NCBI RefSeq assembly: GCF_009649845.1
Contig: NZ_WJIE01000010.1
Location: forward strand, 62,001 to 126,000
Length of the DNA stretch: 64,000 bases
DNA from: Polyangium spumosum
GTDB lineage: Bacteria > Myxococcota_A > Polyangia > Polyangiales > Polyangiaceae
Direction of reading: 5' to 3'
Under the pieces are notes generated by a model, which was not told where the DNA came from, did no database searches, and saw nothing but the letters and a program-made list of their open reading frames with translations. A program made the position numbers and the translations under genes. How positions within the stretch are numbered: the stretch's first letter is position 1; each line of letters starts with the position of its first letter. Of this stretch, positions 50,185 to 62,641 are shown piece by piece.

Positions 50185-50316
50185 GGAAATCCTCCCGCCC
50201 CGGCTGGGGCGTGATGGCGGAACGAAAAGAAGGACACGTGAGGTAAGGGCGCGGCGAGCCGGTTTCCCGGGGCGCGCGCTGCGCTCGAGTGTAACGCGGC
50301 GCGAGACGTCGAGCCG

Positions 50317-50940
50317 CTATTTGGCGCGCAGGCTCTCGACGAACTTCTCGAACGCGGGCTTCGCGGCGGTGACCGTCTTCTCGGGGCCCGTCAGTTTGAA
50401 GAACGTCAACGCGCCCTCGGTCTCCACGATGGCGCCGAGCAGCGCCCATTTCGGCTTCGACGAGGCCGGCGCGGCGCCCGGCATGCCCATGCCGCCCGAG
50501 AACGTGCCGTGGATCTCCACGACGGTCACCGAGAGCTCACCGATCTTGCGATCTTGCCGGGACGTCGTGTCGTCCTTTCCACGCTCGAACTGGCCGGACC
50601 AGCGGTTGACGTTCTGATCGATCGTGCCGCCGGCCTGCATGACGCTCATCTCGGCGTCCTCGGTGTCCCCCTCGGCGCGCGGGATCTTGAAGGTCGCCAT
50701 GCGCATCTTGCTCGGGTGATCGACCTTCTCCCAGCCCGCGGGGACGTCGTAGGCGACGTCCTTCGGGCCTTTGGGGCGCGAGGGCGCCGCGCCCGGGTTC
50801 GTGTTGCCTGCGGGAGGCGCGGCGGCGTGCGGGTTCTGTGGCGGCGCGTTGCTCGGGGGGGGCTCGGGCGTCTTTTCGCACGCGGTGAGGGCGACGATTG
50901 CGCCGAGCGTGAGCAGTGGAGCGAGGAGCCTTTGGCGCAT
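50317..50940 (-). CDS. Lipoprotein, unknown function
   Basis: A 207-residue lipoprotein. MRQRLLAPLLTLGAIVALTAC is a clear signal with lipobox LTAC (Cys21). A Pro/Ala/Asn-rich linker of 40 residues leads to a compact alpha/beta domain with VPAGWEKVDHPSKMRMATF and, at the end, VTAAKPAFEKFVESLRAK. This pattern resembles small domains found in secreted protein families that bind hydrophobic ligands, but no family name can be given. It lies 5 bp behind the acyl-CoA dehydrogenase stop on the same strand. Confidence 0.75.
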   Translation of the reverse strand: MRQRLLAPLLTLGAIVALTACEKTPEPPPSNAPPQNPHAAAPPAGNTNPGAAPSRPKGPKDVAYDVPAGWEKVDHPSKMRMATFKIPRAEGDTEDAEMSVMQAGGTIDQNVNRWSGQFERGKDDTTSRQDRKIGELSVTVVEIHGTFSGGMGMPGAAPASSKPKWALLGAIVETEGALTFFKLTGPEKTVTAAKPAFEKFVESLRAK

Positions 50941-50945
50941 GGTGG

Positions 50946-52097
50946 CTAGTAACCCTCCGTCTTGCAGATGATCTCGTTCATGATCTCGCGCGTCCCCCCG
51001 CCGATCGGGTAGAGCCGCGCATCGCGGTAGAGCCGCTCGACGAGCGTCTCGCGCATGTAGCCGTGGCCGCCGAAGATCTGCACGGCCTCGTCGCAGACGA
51101 ACGAACACATGTCCGTCGCGGTGTTCTTCGCCATCGCGGCGAGGCCCGTGACCATGTCGCCGCGCAGATGACGCGCGACGACGTCGTTCATGAGCGCGCG
51201 CGCCGCCGCGATCCGCGTCGCCATGTCCGCGAGCTTGTGGCGCAGGACCTGGAAGCCCATGATCGGCTTGCCGAAGGCGCGGCGCTCGCGCGCATATCGC
51301 ACGGCCTCGTCGTACGCGAGCGAGGCGATCGCCACGCAGTTGGCCACGAGCAGCAGGCGCTCGACGGCGAAGTTCGTCATGATCGGGATGAAGCCGGCGT
51401 TCTCCTCGCCGATGAGGTTCGCCCGCGGCACGCGGCAGCCGTCGAAGACGAGCTCCGCCGTGTCCGAGGCCCACCAGCCCATCTTCGCGAGCTTCTTCCC
51501 CACGGAAAAACCAGGCGTCCCACGCTCGATCACGAGCAACGAGACCCCGGCGTGCCCTTCACCGCCGGTGCGCACGGCCGTCGTCACGAGGTCCGCGCGG
51601 CAGCCCGAGGTGATGAACGTCTTCGCGCCCGTGACGACGTAGTGATCACCGTCCAGCACGGCGCGCGTCGAGAGCGAGGCGACGTCGCTGCCGCCGCCGG
51701 GCTCGGTGATCGCGAGCGCGGCGATCTTCTCGCCGGCGAGCACGGGCGGTAAATAACGCTTCTTTTGATCCTCGGTGCCGAAGTTCAGGATCGGCGGCAG
51801 CGCGATCGCGTGGCTGCCCAGGCCCACCGCCGTGCCCACGGACGTGCCGCCCGTGATGAACTCCTCGGTCGCGGCGATGATGTGCGAGAGATCCCCGCCG
51901 GATCCGCCGTACGCCTCGGGGTAACCGATGCCGAGCATGCCCGCGCGGCCGGCCTTCTCGTAGAGCTCGCGCGGGAACTCGTTCGCCTCCTCCCAGGCGT
52001 GGGCGAAGGGCGCGATCTCGCGGCGCGCGAAGCGACGAATCTCGTCCCGCAGCCGGGCGTGCTCGGGGGTCTCGTGGAGCGAAGGCAGGGATGTCAC
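50946..52097 (-). CDS. Acyl-CoA dehydrogenase (LCAD/isovaleryl-type active site)
   Basis: A 383-residue flavoenzyme for alpha,beta-dehydrogenation of acyl-CoA. Family landmarks are AITEPGGGSDVASL, ERRAFGKPIMGFQVL, QIFGGHGYM and YRDARLYPIGGGTREI. In short/medium-chain enzymes the catalytic Glu sits before GT in the last motif; here that place is Gly. A Glu is instead found in NFAVERLLL (Glu246), the position used by isovaleryl-CoA and long-chain dehydrogenases. The start is GTG at 52097. It is followed 5 bp later by a lipoprotein gene, which is an odd partner. Confidence 0.93.
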   Translation of the reverse strand: MTSLPSLHETPEHARLRDEIRRFARREIAPFAHAWEEANEFPRELYEKAGRAGMLGIGYPEAYGGSGGDLSHIIAATEEFITGGTSVGTAVGLGSHAIALPPILNFGTEDQKKRYLPPVLAGEKIAALAITEPGGGSDVASLSTRAVLDGDHYVVTGAKTFITSGCRADLVTTAVRTGGEGHAGVSLLVIERGTPGFSVGKKLAKMGWWASDTAELVFDGCRVPRANLIGEENAGFIPIMTNFAVERLLLVANCVAIASLAYDEAVRYARERRAFGKPIMGFQVLRHKLADMATRIAAARALMNDVVARHLRGDMVTGLAAMAKNTATDMCSFVCDEAVQIFGGHGYMRETLVERLYRDARLYPIGGGTREIMNEIICKTEGY

Positions 52098-52231
52098 GGT
52101 GCGCGGTCCGTTCCGGGCGAAGAGCTCACGACGAGCGAGCTCGTGCCTGACGCATGCGGATGTCGCGGGGCGGAGGGCGTGGTGTCGGGCGAGGTTTTTT
52201 CAGGCTCCAGACCGGAGCCTCGTCAACCGCC

Positions 52232-52414
52232 TCAACCACCTCCGCCGGGCGCAGGGGCCGCCGCAGCGCCGGGCTGCCCGGCGGGCGCCGCCGGAGCGGG
52301 CGGGGGAGCCGCAGCCGCGACGGGCTCGGCTTTGATCGTGATCTCGTCGGGCCGCGTCAGCGACGAGCAGGCCGTCGCCGAGAGCGAGAGGATCACGACC
52401 GCGAAGGTCGTCAT
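52232..52414 (-). CDS. Small Ala/Pro-rich lipoprotein
   Basis: A 60-residue peptide with a convincing signal: MTTFAVVILSLSATAC, lipobox TAC, then SSLTRPDEITIKAEP and an Ala/Pro/Gly tail. The GTG at 52432 is an alternative start. It lies 134 bp upstream of, and on the same strand as, the acyl-CoA dehydrogenase gene, and is divergent from the gene at 52513. Low complexity limits confidence that it is expressed. Confidence 0.55.
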   Translation of the reverse strand: MTTFAVVILSLSATACSSLTRPDEITIKAEPVAAAAPPPAPAAPAGQPGAAAAPAPGGGG

Positions 52415-52512
52415 GAAGTGTCGGGAGAGCACGCGAGGAAGTTACCACCCGACGGGCCTCGGGATCCATCCCCTGCCGCGCCGCGCCCCGCTCGTGCTAC
52501 CAAGGGAAGCGC

Positions 52513-53724
52513 ATGGATCCCGCGTTTCGCCGCTCCTTCAACGCCGCCTTCGGACCCGACACGTATGCGGACTACCTCGCGCGCCTCGAGCGCCGGGTAG
52601 GCTCGAAAATCCCCTTCCGCGTGGCCGAGACGCCGCTCTTCTTGCCCGAGGGGCTCCGGAGCTACCTGGCGAAATCCGCCACCGAGATCGTGCAGCAGAT
52701 CTCGCGGCCGCAGGTGATCGAGACGATGAAGCGCGCGATCCCCGCGCACCTCGACGCGCCGGGGATGGACCACCTGCCGAACTGCGTGCAGGTGGACTTC
52801 GCGATCGTGCGCGGGCCGAGCGGAGAGCTCGAGGGTCGCGTGGTCGAGCTGCAGGCGTTCCCTTCGCTCTACGCGCTGATGGTGCTGCAGAGCGAGGTCG
52901 TGGCCGACGTGATGCGCGTGATGCCGGGGCTCGATCGCAAGTGGTCGATCTTCTTCGGCGGCCTCGATCGCGACGGCTTCGTGGCGCGCCTGCGCAAGGC
53001 CGTGGTCGCGAGCGAGGATCCGGCGAACGTCGTCCTGCTCGACATCGACCCGCCGAACCAGAAGACCTACCCCGACTTCCTCGCGACGAAGGAGCTCATC
53101 GGCGTCGACTCGGTCTGCCCGACGACGCTCGTGCGCGAGGGGCGCAGGCTCTTCCGCAAGGTGAACGGCAAGCTCATGCAGGTGCGCCGCATCTACAACC
53201 GCGTGGTCTTCGACGAGCTCGAGGCGCGCAAGATCGAGCTGCCTTTCCGCTACACCGACGACCTCGACATCACCTGGTGCTCGCACCCGAACTGGTACTG
53301 GACGTGGTCGAAGTACACGCTGCCGTACATCGATCACCCGGCCGTGCCCCGCGCCCGCTACCTCTCGGATCTCACGGAGATCCCGCACGATCTCGAGCGT
53401 TACGTGCTGAAGCCGCTCTTCTCGTTCGCGGGCTCGGGCGTGAAGGTGGATCCGACGAAGGAGGACATCGACGCGATCCCGGCGTCGGATCGGCACGGCT
53501 GGATCTTGCAGGAGAAGATCAACTACGAGCCGGCGCTCCCGATGCCCGACGGATCGGGCGTGAAGGGCGAGGTGCGGATGATGTTTTTACGCGCGCCCGA
53601 CGAGCCCATGCCCGAGCTCGTGCTCAACCTGGTGCGCCTCTCGCGCGGAAAAATGCTCGGCGTCGATCAGAACAAGGATCTCACCTGGGTCGGCGGCACG
53701 GTCGGGCTCTGGCCGGTCGACTGA
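52513..53724 (+). CDS. Conserved hypothetical, possible ATP-grasp protein
   Basis: A 403-residue cytosolic protein. I cannot assign a function. RYVLKPLFSFAGSGVKVDPT followed by WILQEKINYEPALP looks like an ATP-grasp phosphate-loop strand and the adjacent nucleotide-binding strand; GEVRMMFLRA may be the metal-binding part. The N-terminal half has conserved-looking Trp, Tyr and Asp residues (DHLPNCVQVDFAIV, VVELQAFPSLYALMVLQSE). Circularly arranged ATP-grasp amide ligases have similar spacing. It stands alone between a tiny lipoprotein gene and the rhomboid gene, with which it is convergent (6 bp between stops). Confidence 0.6.
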   Translation: MDPAFRRSFNAAFGPDTYADYLARLERRVGSKIPFRVAETPLFLPEGLRSYLAKSATEIVQQISRPQVIETMKRAIPAHLDAPGMDHLPNCVQVDFAIVRGPSGELEGRVVELQAFPSLYALMVLQSEVVADVMRVMPGLDRKWSIFFGGLDRDGFVARLRKAVVASEDPANVVLLDIDPPNQKTYPDFLATKELIGVDSVCPTTLVREGRRLFRKVNGKLMQVRRIYNRVVFDELEARKIELPFRYTDDLDITWCSHPNWYWTWSKYTLPYIDHPAVPRARYLSDLTEIPHDLERYVLKPLFSFAGSGVKVDPTKEDIDAIPASDRHGWILQEKINYEPALPMPDGSGVKGEVRMMFLRAPDEPMPELVLNLVRLSRGKMLGVDQNKDLTWVGGTVGLWPVD

Positions 53725-53730
53725 TCCGGT

Positions 53731-54747
53731 TCAGAACGGCCAGACGAGCCGATACGGCAAGGCCAAACGCCACGCGCCGAGGACGAGCGCCGCCGTGGTC
53801 CCGAGCAGCGCGACCTGCAGCCACGGCCTGGGCGACGGGCGCGTGTTGCGCAGGACGAGCGCCGCGCCGAGCCCCACGACGACGCCCGCGACAAACCCGA
53901 AAAAATGCGCGCCGAGATCCGATTGCGGGTTCGCGCCGAGCGCCCCGAGCAGCGCGAGCCCGCCGACGATCGGCGCCGCGATCTCCTGCAGCGTCCGCTT
54001 CTGCCCCGCCGCGTGATGCCGATCGAGCGCGAGCTGCGTGGCCGCGAGCAAGCCGATCGCGCCGAACACCGCCGTCGAAGCGCCGATCGATCGATGCACG
54101 TCGCTCGAGAGCGCGTGATACGCGACCGCGTTCGCCACGTTGCCCAGCGTGCCCGCCGCGAGGATCGCGAGCGCCGCGCCGCCCGGGCCGAGCCTGCGTT
54201 GCACCGCCGATGCGAAGATCGAGCCCGAGATGACGTTGCCGATCACGTGGGACGAGTCCGCGTGCAGCGTGAGCGCCGTGAGCGCGCGCCACGGCTCCGC
54301 GCCGAGGATGAGGTCGCTCTCGGCGCGACCCCGCTGGAACCAGAGCGAGTTCTGCGCGACAGGGCCCGTCACCAGGAAAAACAGGGCGAGCGCGACGAAG
54401 AGGAGCGGCGCGATGATCGAGGGCGCGTGCCGCGGGCGCTCGCGCACCTTCTGCGGCGGCCAATCCCGATTCTCGGCTTCGTACCGATCGATCGAGCTCG
54501 ACGCGAGGTCGTAATCCTCGTCCCGCACGACGAGGACCCAGCCGCGGAACGTCCAGCGCATCATGTGCCAGAGCGACATCGACTGCAGGACGAGCGACCA
54601 ATCCCGCGCCTTGCGCTCGGTCACCGGGCCAATCGCCGTGAGACCCGGGAGCGGATCGACCGGCGCGAGCCCGTCGGGCGGCGATGGGAGGAACTGGCCA
54701 TGGGCCTGGGCAGCGCTCGCGCCTGAATGGTCGTCGTTGTCGTTCAC
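53731..54747 (-). CDS. Rhomboid-family intramembrane serine protease
   Basis: Rhomboids cut substrates inside the membrane. The 338-residue protein has a 140-residue cytoplasmic N-terminus, then about six to seven helices. The catalytic dyad is Ser224 in GASTAVFG and His281 in GAHFFGF; HVIGN gives the conserved His and Asn of the oxyanion region. The frame is open upstream to 55230 but overlaps apaG on the other strand, so I used the GTG at 54747 (start VNDNDDHSG). Its start is only 24 bp from that of apaG, so their promoters must overlap. Confidence 0.9.
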   Translation of the reverse strand: MNDNDDHSGASAAQAHGQFLPSPPDGLAPVDPLPGLTAIGPVTERKARDWSLVLQSMSLWHMMRWTFRGWVLVVRDEDYDLASSSIDRYEAENRDWPPQKVRERPRHAPSIIAPLLFVALALFFLVTGPVAQNSLWFQRGRAESDLILGAEPWRALTALTLHADSSHVIGNVISGSIFASAVQRRLGPGGAALAILAAGTLGNVANAVAYHALSSDVHRSIGASTAVFGAIGLLAATQLALDRHHAAGQKRTLQEIAAPIVGGLALLGALGANPQSDLGAHFFGFVAGVVVGLGAALVLRNTRPSPRPWLQVALLGTTAALVLGAWRLALPYRLVWPF

Positions 54748-54771
54748 GGTTCGGGGAACGTGCGAACGGGC

Positions 54772-55242
54772 ATGAGCGCTGTCAACACGGCCGGGCTTTC
54801 CGTCACCTCCGAAAGTCCCCTTGTGGTCAGGGCGGGTGCGTGGCAGGGCAGGAACGTGTCCACCGCCATCACGAACGGAATCCGCGTCAACGTCACGACC
54901 GTGTACGTGCCGTCGCAATCCATGCCGAGCGCGAGGCGTTACGTGTTCGCATACACGATACGCATCTCGAACGAGGGGACCGAGACGGCCCAGCTCCGCA
55001 CGCGCCACTGGATCATCACCGACGGCAACGGGAAGGTCGAGGAGGTGCGGGGGCCCGGCGTCGTCGGGCAGCAGCCGATCCTCCGGCCGGGAGAACATTT
55101 CGAGTACACGAGCGGCTGCGTGCTGGAGACGCCGCGCGGCTCGATGCGCGGCACCTACCAGATGTACCCCACGAGCGGCGGGCCCGCGTTCGACGCCGAG
55201 ATCGCGCCGTTCACGCTCGCCATGCCGCACTCGCTGAACTGA
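54772..55242 (+). CDS. apaG: ApaG domain protein
   Basis: ApaG is a small fibronectin-like domain protein implicated in phosphate or divalent-ion related stress; biochemical function is unsettled. The diagnostic block RHWIITDGNGKVEEVRG, VVGQQPILRPGEHFEYTSG and GSMRGTYQM is perfect. The 156-residue protein has a 25-residue N-terminal extension over the usual 125-130; the ATG at 54772 is the first good start (MSAVNTAG). It lies divergent from the rhomboid gene and ends in a hairpin shared with clpA. Confidence 0.93.
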   Translation: MSAVNTAGLSVTSESPLVVRAGAWQGRNVSTAITNGIRVNVTTVYVPSQSMPSARRYVFAYTIRISNEGTETAQLRTRHWIITDGNGKVEEVRGPGVVGQQPILRPGEHFEYTSGCVLETPRGSMRGTYQMYPTSGGPAFDAEIAPFTLAMPHSLN

Positions 55243-55246
55243 AAAC

Positions 55247-55286
55247 GAGAGCGGGAGCTCCTCCCGTGGGAAGGGCTCCCGCTTCG
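55247..55286. terminator. Bidirectional hairpin between apaG and clpA
   Basis: AGCGGGAGC (55250-55258) pairs with GCTCCCGCT (55275-55283) in the 62-bp gap between convergent apaG and clpA. The flanks are A-rich on the left and TTCG on the right. It probably ends both transcripts. Confidence 0.6.
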
Positions 55287-55304
55287 TGTGCGCCTCACGC
55301 GTGC

Positions 55305-57635
<2,331 letters not shown>

Positions 57636-57640
57636 GGTTC

Positions 57641-57964
57641 CTACTCGGGTTCGGCCGAAAGCCGGAGGGGCATGCCGTGTTGCCGCGCGAAGCTCTGCAC
57701 CTGGGTGACCTTCGTCTCGGCGACGTCCTTCGTGTAGACGCCCGCGACGCCGCTGCCCTTGTGATGCACGCTGAGCATGATGTGCGTCGCTTCCGTGTCG
57801 GTCTTGTGGAAGAACTTCACGAGCACGAGCACGACGAATTCCATCGTCGTGTAGTTGTCGTTGTGGAGGACGACCTTGTAGCGGCGGACCTTCTCGACCT
57901 TGCGCTTCTTCTGGGTCGCGAGATCGCCTTCCTGGTCCTCTCGTTCACGCGGATCGTTCGCCAT
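57641..57964 (-). CDS. clpS: ClpS adaptor
   Basis: ClpS binds N-end-rule substrates and hands them to ClpA. The 107-residue protein has the hallmark YKVVLHNDNYTTMEFVV, the TEATHIMLSVHHKGSGVAGVY middle and the end VTQVQSFARQHGMPLRL. A Glu/Lys-rich N-terminal 25 residues precede the core. The partner clpA follows after 5 bp. An extended -10 element (57984-57992) lies upstream. Confidence 0.97.
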   Translation of the reverse strand: MANDPREREDQEGDLATQKKRKVEKVRRYKVVLHNDNYTTMEFVVLVLVKFFHKTDTEATHIMLSVHHKGSGVAGVYTKDVAETKVTQVQSFARQHGMPLRLSAEPE

Positions 57965-57983
57965 GGGTCTGTGGGGGCCGAAC

Positions 57984-57992
57984 AGAATAGCA
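57984..57992 (-). promoter_or_regulatory. Extended -10 promoter of clpS-clpA
   Basis: On the minus strand TG-C-TATTCT ends 19 nt before the clpS ATG. No clear -35 was seen, as is common with extended -10 promoters. Confidence 0.45.
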
Positions 57993-58066
57993 AGCCAGGG
58001 CCCGGCGCGCCGGTGGTCGCGCGCCGTTAAAAGATACGCTCGGGGCGGGCAGCGAGCAGGGAGGCG

Positions 58067-60625
<2,559 letters not shown>

Positions 60626-60634
60626 CGGGCGCGC

Positions 60635-60640
60635 ATCATA
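60635..60640 (-). promoter_or_regulatory. TATGAT hexamer 9 nt before glgP start
   Basis: On the minus strand TATGAT is a near-perfect -10 element ending 9 nt before the ATG at 60625. It again places the transcription start on or near the start codon. Confidence 0.45.
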
Positions 60641-60669
60641 GCGAACCTCTCGCGGAGCGCCGCAGGAGC

Positions 60670-60698
60670 TTGTCCCCCGGCGGCCTGGCTGTGATAGA
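60670..60698 (+). promoter_or_regulatory. Candidate promoter of Cys-rich lipoprotein gene
   Basis: TTGTCC, a 17-bp spacer and GATAGA with a TG one base upstream (extended -10). A GAGAGGA Shine-Dalgarno follows close to the ATG at 60740. Confidence 0.4.
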
Positions 60699-60739
60699 CG
60701 ACCCAAGGGCCCGCGATCGCGCGCGGCGAGAGAGGAATC

Positions 60740-61471
60740 ATGAGGAAAACGCGTGGGGCGAAGGTGGGTGGAGCGCTGCTCGGCGGGGCGATGGTGGCGT
60801 TGCTCCTCGGTCTCGGTGCGACCGGCTGCGGCTTCCTGAAGCAGGAACAGGAAGAAGCCGAAAAAAAAGCGTTTGGTGCGGCCTGCGCGAAGGACGCGGA
60901 CTGCGCGTCGCAGAAGTGCGCGGCCACGGGCAGCATCTGCACCAAGAGCTGCACGTACGACAAGGACTGCGGCGACGGGCTCGTTTGTCGGTCGAAGGAC
61001 GGCGCATCGGATCGCGAGTGCAGCAAGCCCGCGGGCTCGAAGGTCGGCACGAGCTGCGCGGCCGCGAGCGAGTGTGATCACGGCTATTGCCTGAAGAAGG
61101 CCGACGCGCCGAACGAGCCGGGGTTCTGCTCGGCGACCTGCCAGGGCCCCGGCGAGTGCCCCGACGGCCACAAGCTCTGCGACACGCTCACGGCCAGCGA
61201 CACGACGAAGCTCTGCCTCCTCGGCGACGACCGGATCCCGATCGGAGAGCGGCCGCAGTTCACGGCGCCGCCGACGACGACCGCGAAGGCCCCCGCGACG
61301 GCGACCGCGACCGCCACGACGTCCGCGACCGCGGCGCCCACGGCGACGGCGACGACGGCGCCCACGGCGGCGCCCACGGCAGCGCCCACGGCCGAGCCCA
61401 CCGCGACGCCTTCGGCGACGACCACGGGGCGACCGAAGATCAAGCTCGACCTCGGGAAAACGAAAAAGTGA
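60740..61471 (+). CDS. Cys-rich lipoprotein with Ala/Thr/Pro stalk
   Basis: A 243-residue lipoprotein (lipobox GATGC, Cys30). The mature N-terminal half has a dozen Cys in the spaced pattern C-x5-C-x4-C-x7-C (for example ACAKDADCASQKCAATGSIC), which resembles the Dickkopf-type Cys-rich modules frequent in myxobacterial surface proteins. The second half is a flexible stalk of repeated Thr-Ala-Pro, ending KLDLGKTKK. The DNA of the stalk is a degenerate repeat (61290-61420). It is the first gene of a three-gene surface cluster. Confidence 0.8.
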   Translation: MRKTRGAKVGGALLGGAMVALLLGLGATGCGFLKQEQEEAEKKAFGAACAKDADCASQKCAATGSICTKSCTYDKDCGDGLVCRSKDGASDRECSKPAGSKVGTSCAAASECDHGYCLKKADAPNEPGFCSATCQGPGECPDGHKLCDTLTASDTTKLCLLGDDRIPIGERPQFTAPPTTTAKAPATATATATTSATAAPTATATTAPTAAPTAAPTAEPTATPSATTTGRPKIKLDLGKTKK

Positions 61472-61588
61472 CGTTCGGAGCGCCGGGCGCTCGTGTCCGG
61501 CGCGCGGGAGTTCCGGGGCGCGCGGGGGTCGGGTAGTATCGAAGCGCGCGCGGCCTCGCGAGGCCGCGGGCACGGGGAGCAGAGGTCG

Positions 61589-62641
61589 ATGAACAAGTCT
61601 CAGCGAAGGTCGCGTCCCGCGGCGCGCGTGGCGATGATGGCCGGTGCCGCGGCGATCGCGCTCTTGTCGCGAGGTGACGCGTTCGCGCAGTCGAAGGAGG
61701 AGCTCGACAAAGCGCGCGCGCTCTTCCGCGAGGGGCTCGCGCTCAGCGCGGCGAACAACTGCGCCGGCGCCCTCGTGAAGTTCAAGGCCGTCGCCTCCGT
61801 GAAGATGACCCCGCAGGTCGCCTTCAACATCGCCGAGTGCGAGGAGAAGCTCGGCAAGCTGCTCTCGGCGCTCGGGAACTACAGGCTCGCGGCGAGCGCG
61901 GCCGCGGGCGACAAGAAGGCCGCGGACGTCGCGGCGGCGTCCGGGCCGAGGATCACCGCGATCGAGGAGCGCCTGCCGAAGCTCACGATCGCGCGCGGCA
62001 AGGGCGCGGAGGCGGCCATCATCGAGCTCGACGGCACCGAGCTCGGCGCCACGCAGATCGGCGTGGAGATGCCCGTCGATCCCGGCCCGCACTACATCGT
62101 GGCGAAGCTCGGCAACCGCGAGATCTGGAAGGACTCGATCAACATCCCCGAGCGCGATACGAAGACCGTGGAGGTCGCGGTCGAGGACGAGCCCGCGACG
62201 ACGGACGGAGAGCCGAAGGACGACAAGCCTCCGCCGCCTCCACCGCCGCCGCCGCCGCCCCCGAGCGGGCCGAGCATCCCGGGGATCGTGCTCACGGGCG
62301 TCGGGGTCGTGGGGATCGGCGCGGGGCTCGGGCTCTTCTTCGGGCCTCGGCAGTCGACGATCGACGAGCTCGAGGATCTCTGCGGCGGCGACACGTCGTG
62401 CCCGCCGTCGGCCAAGGAGACCGCGGATCGAGGGCGCATGTTCACGGGGATCGCGCAGGCCGCGGTGGGCGTCGGGGCCGCGAGCTTGATCACGGGCGTG
62501 ATCCTTCTCGCGACGAGCGGCTCGAAAAAATCTTCTTCGTCGGCGCAAACGGCTTCGGCGGAGGCCGAACGAGGCGCGCGGTTCATCGGCGCCGCGCCCG
62601 GCGCGACGCTCGGCGGCGTGAGCCTCGTGGGGAGGTTCTGA
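61589..62641 (+). CDS. TPR-like exported membrane protein (relative of the 43638-44678 product)
   Basis: A 350-residue protein with a signal peptide (cleavage after AFA), a TPR-like helical domain (LFREGLALSAANNCAGALVKF, VAFNIAECEEKLGKL), a PEGA-like beta region with MPVDPGPHYIVAKLG, a run of 12 prolines, and two hydrophobic segments (IVLTGVGVVGIGAGLGLFFG and a second near residue 300). It has the same order as the gene linked to the kinase at 44 kb, so the two are paralogues. GGGGAGCAGAGG precedes the ATG at 61589. The stop shares one base with the next start. Confidence 0.78.
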   Translation: MNKSQRRSRPAARVAMMAGAAAIALLSRGDAFAQSKEELDKARALFREGLALSAANNCAGALVKFKAVASVKMTPQVAFNIAECEEKLGKLLSALGNYRLAASAAAGDKKAADVAAASGPRITAIEERLPKLTIARGKGAEAAIIELDGTELGATQIGVEMPVDPGPHYIVAKLGNREIWKDSINIPERDTKTVEVAVEDEPATTDGEPKDDKPPPPPPPPPPPPSGPSIPGIVLTGVGVVGIGAGLGLFFGPRQSTIDELEDLCGGDTSCPPSAKETADRGRMFTGIAQAAVGVGAASLITGVILLATSGSKKSSSSAQTASAEAERGARFIGAAPGATLGGVSLVGRF

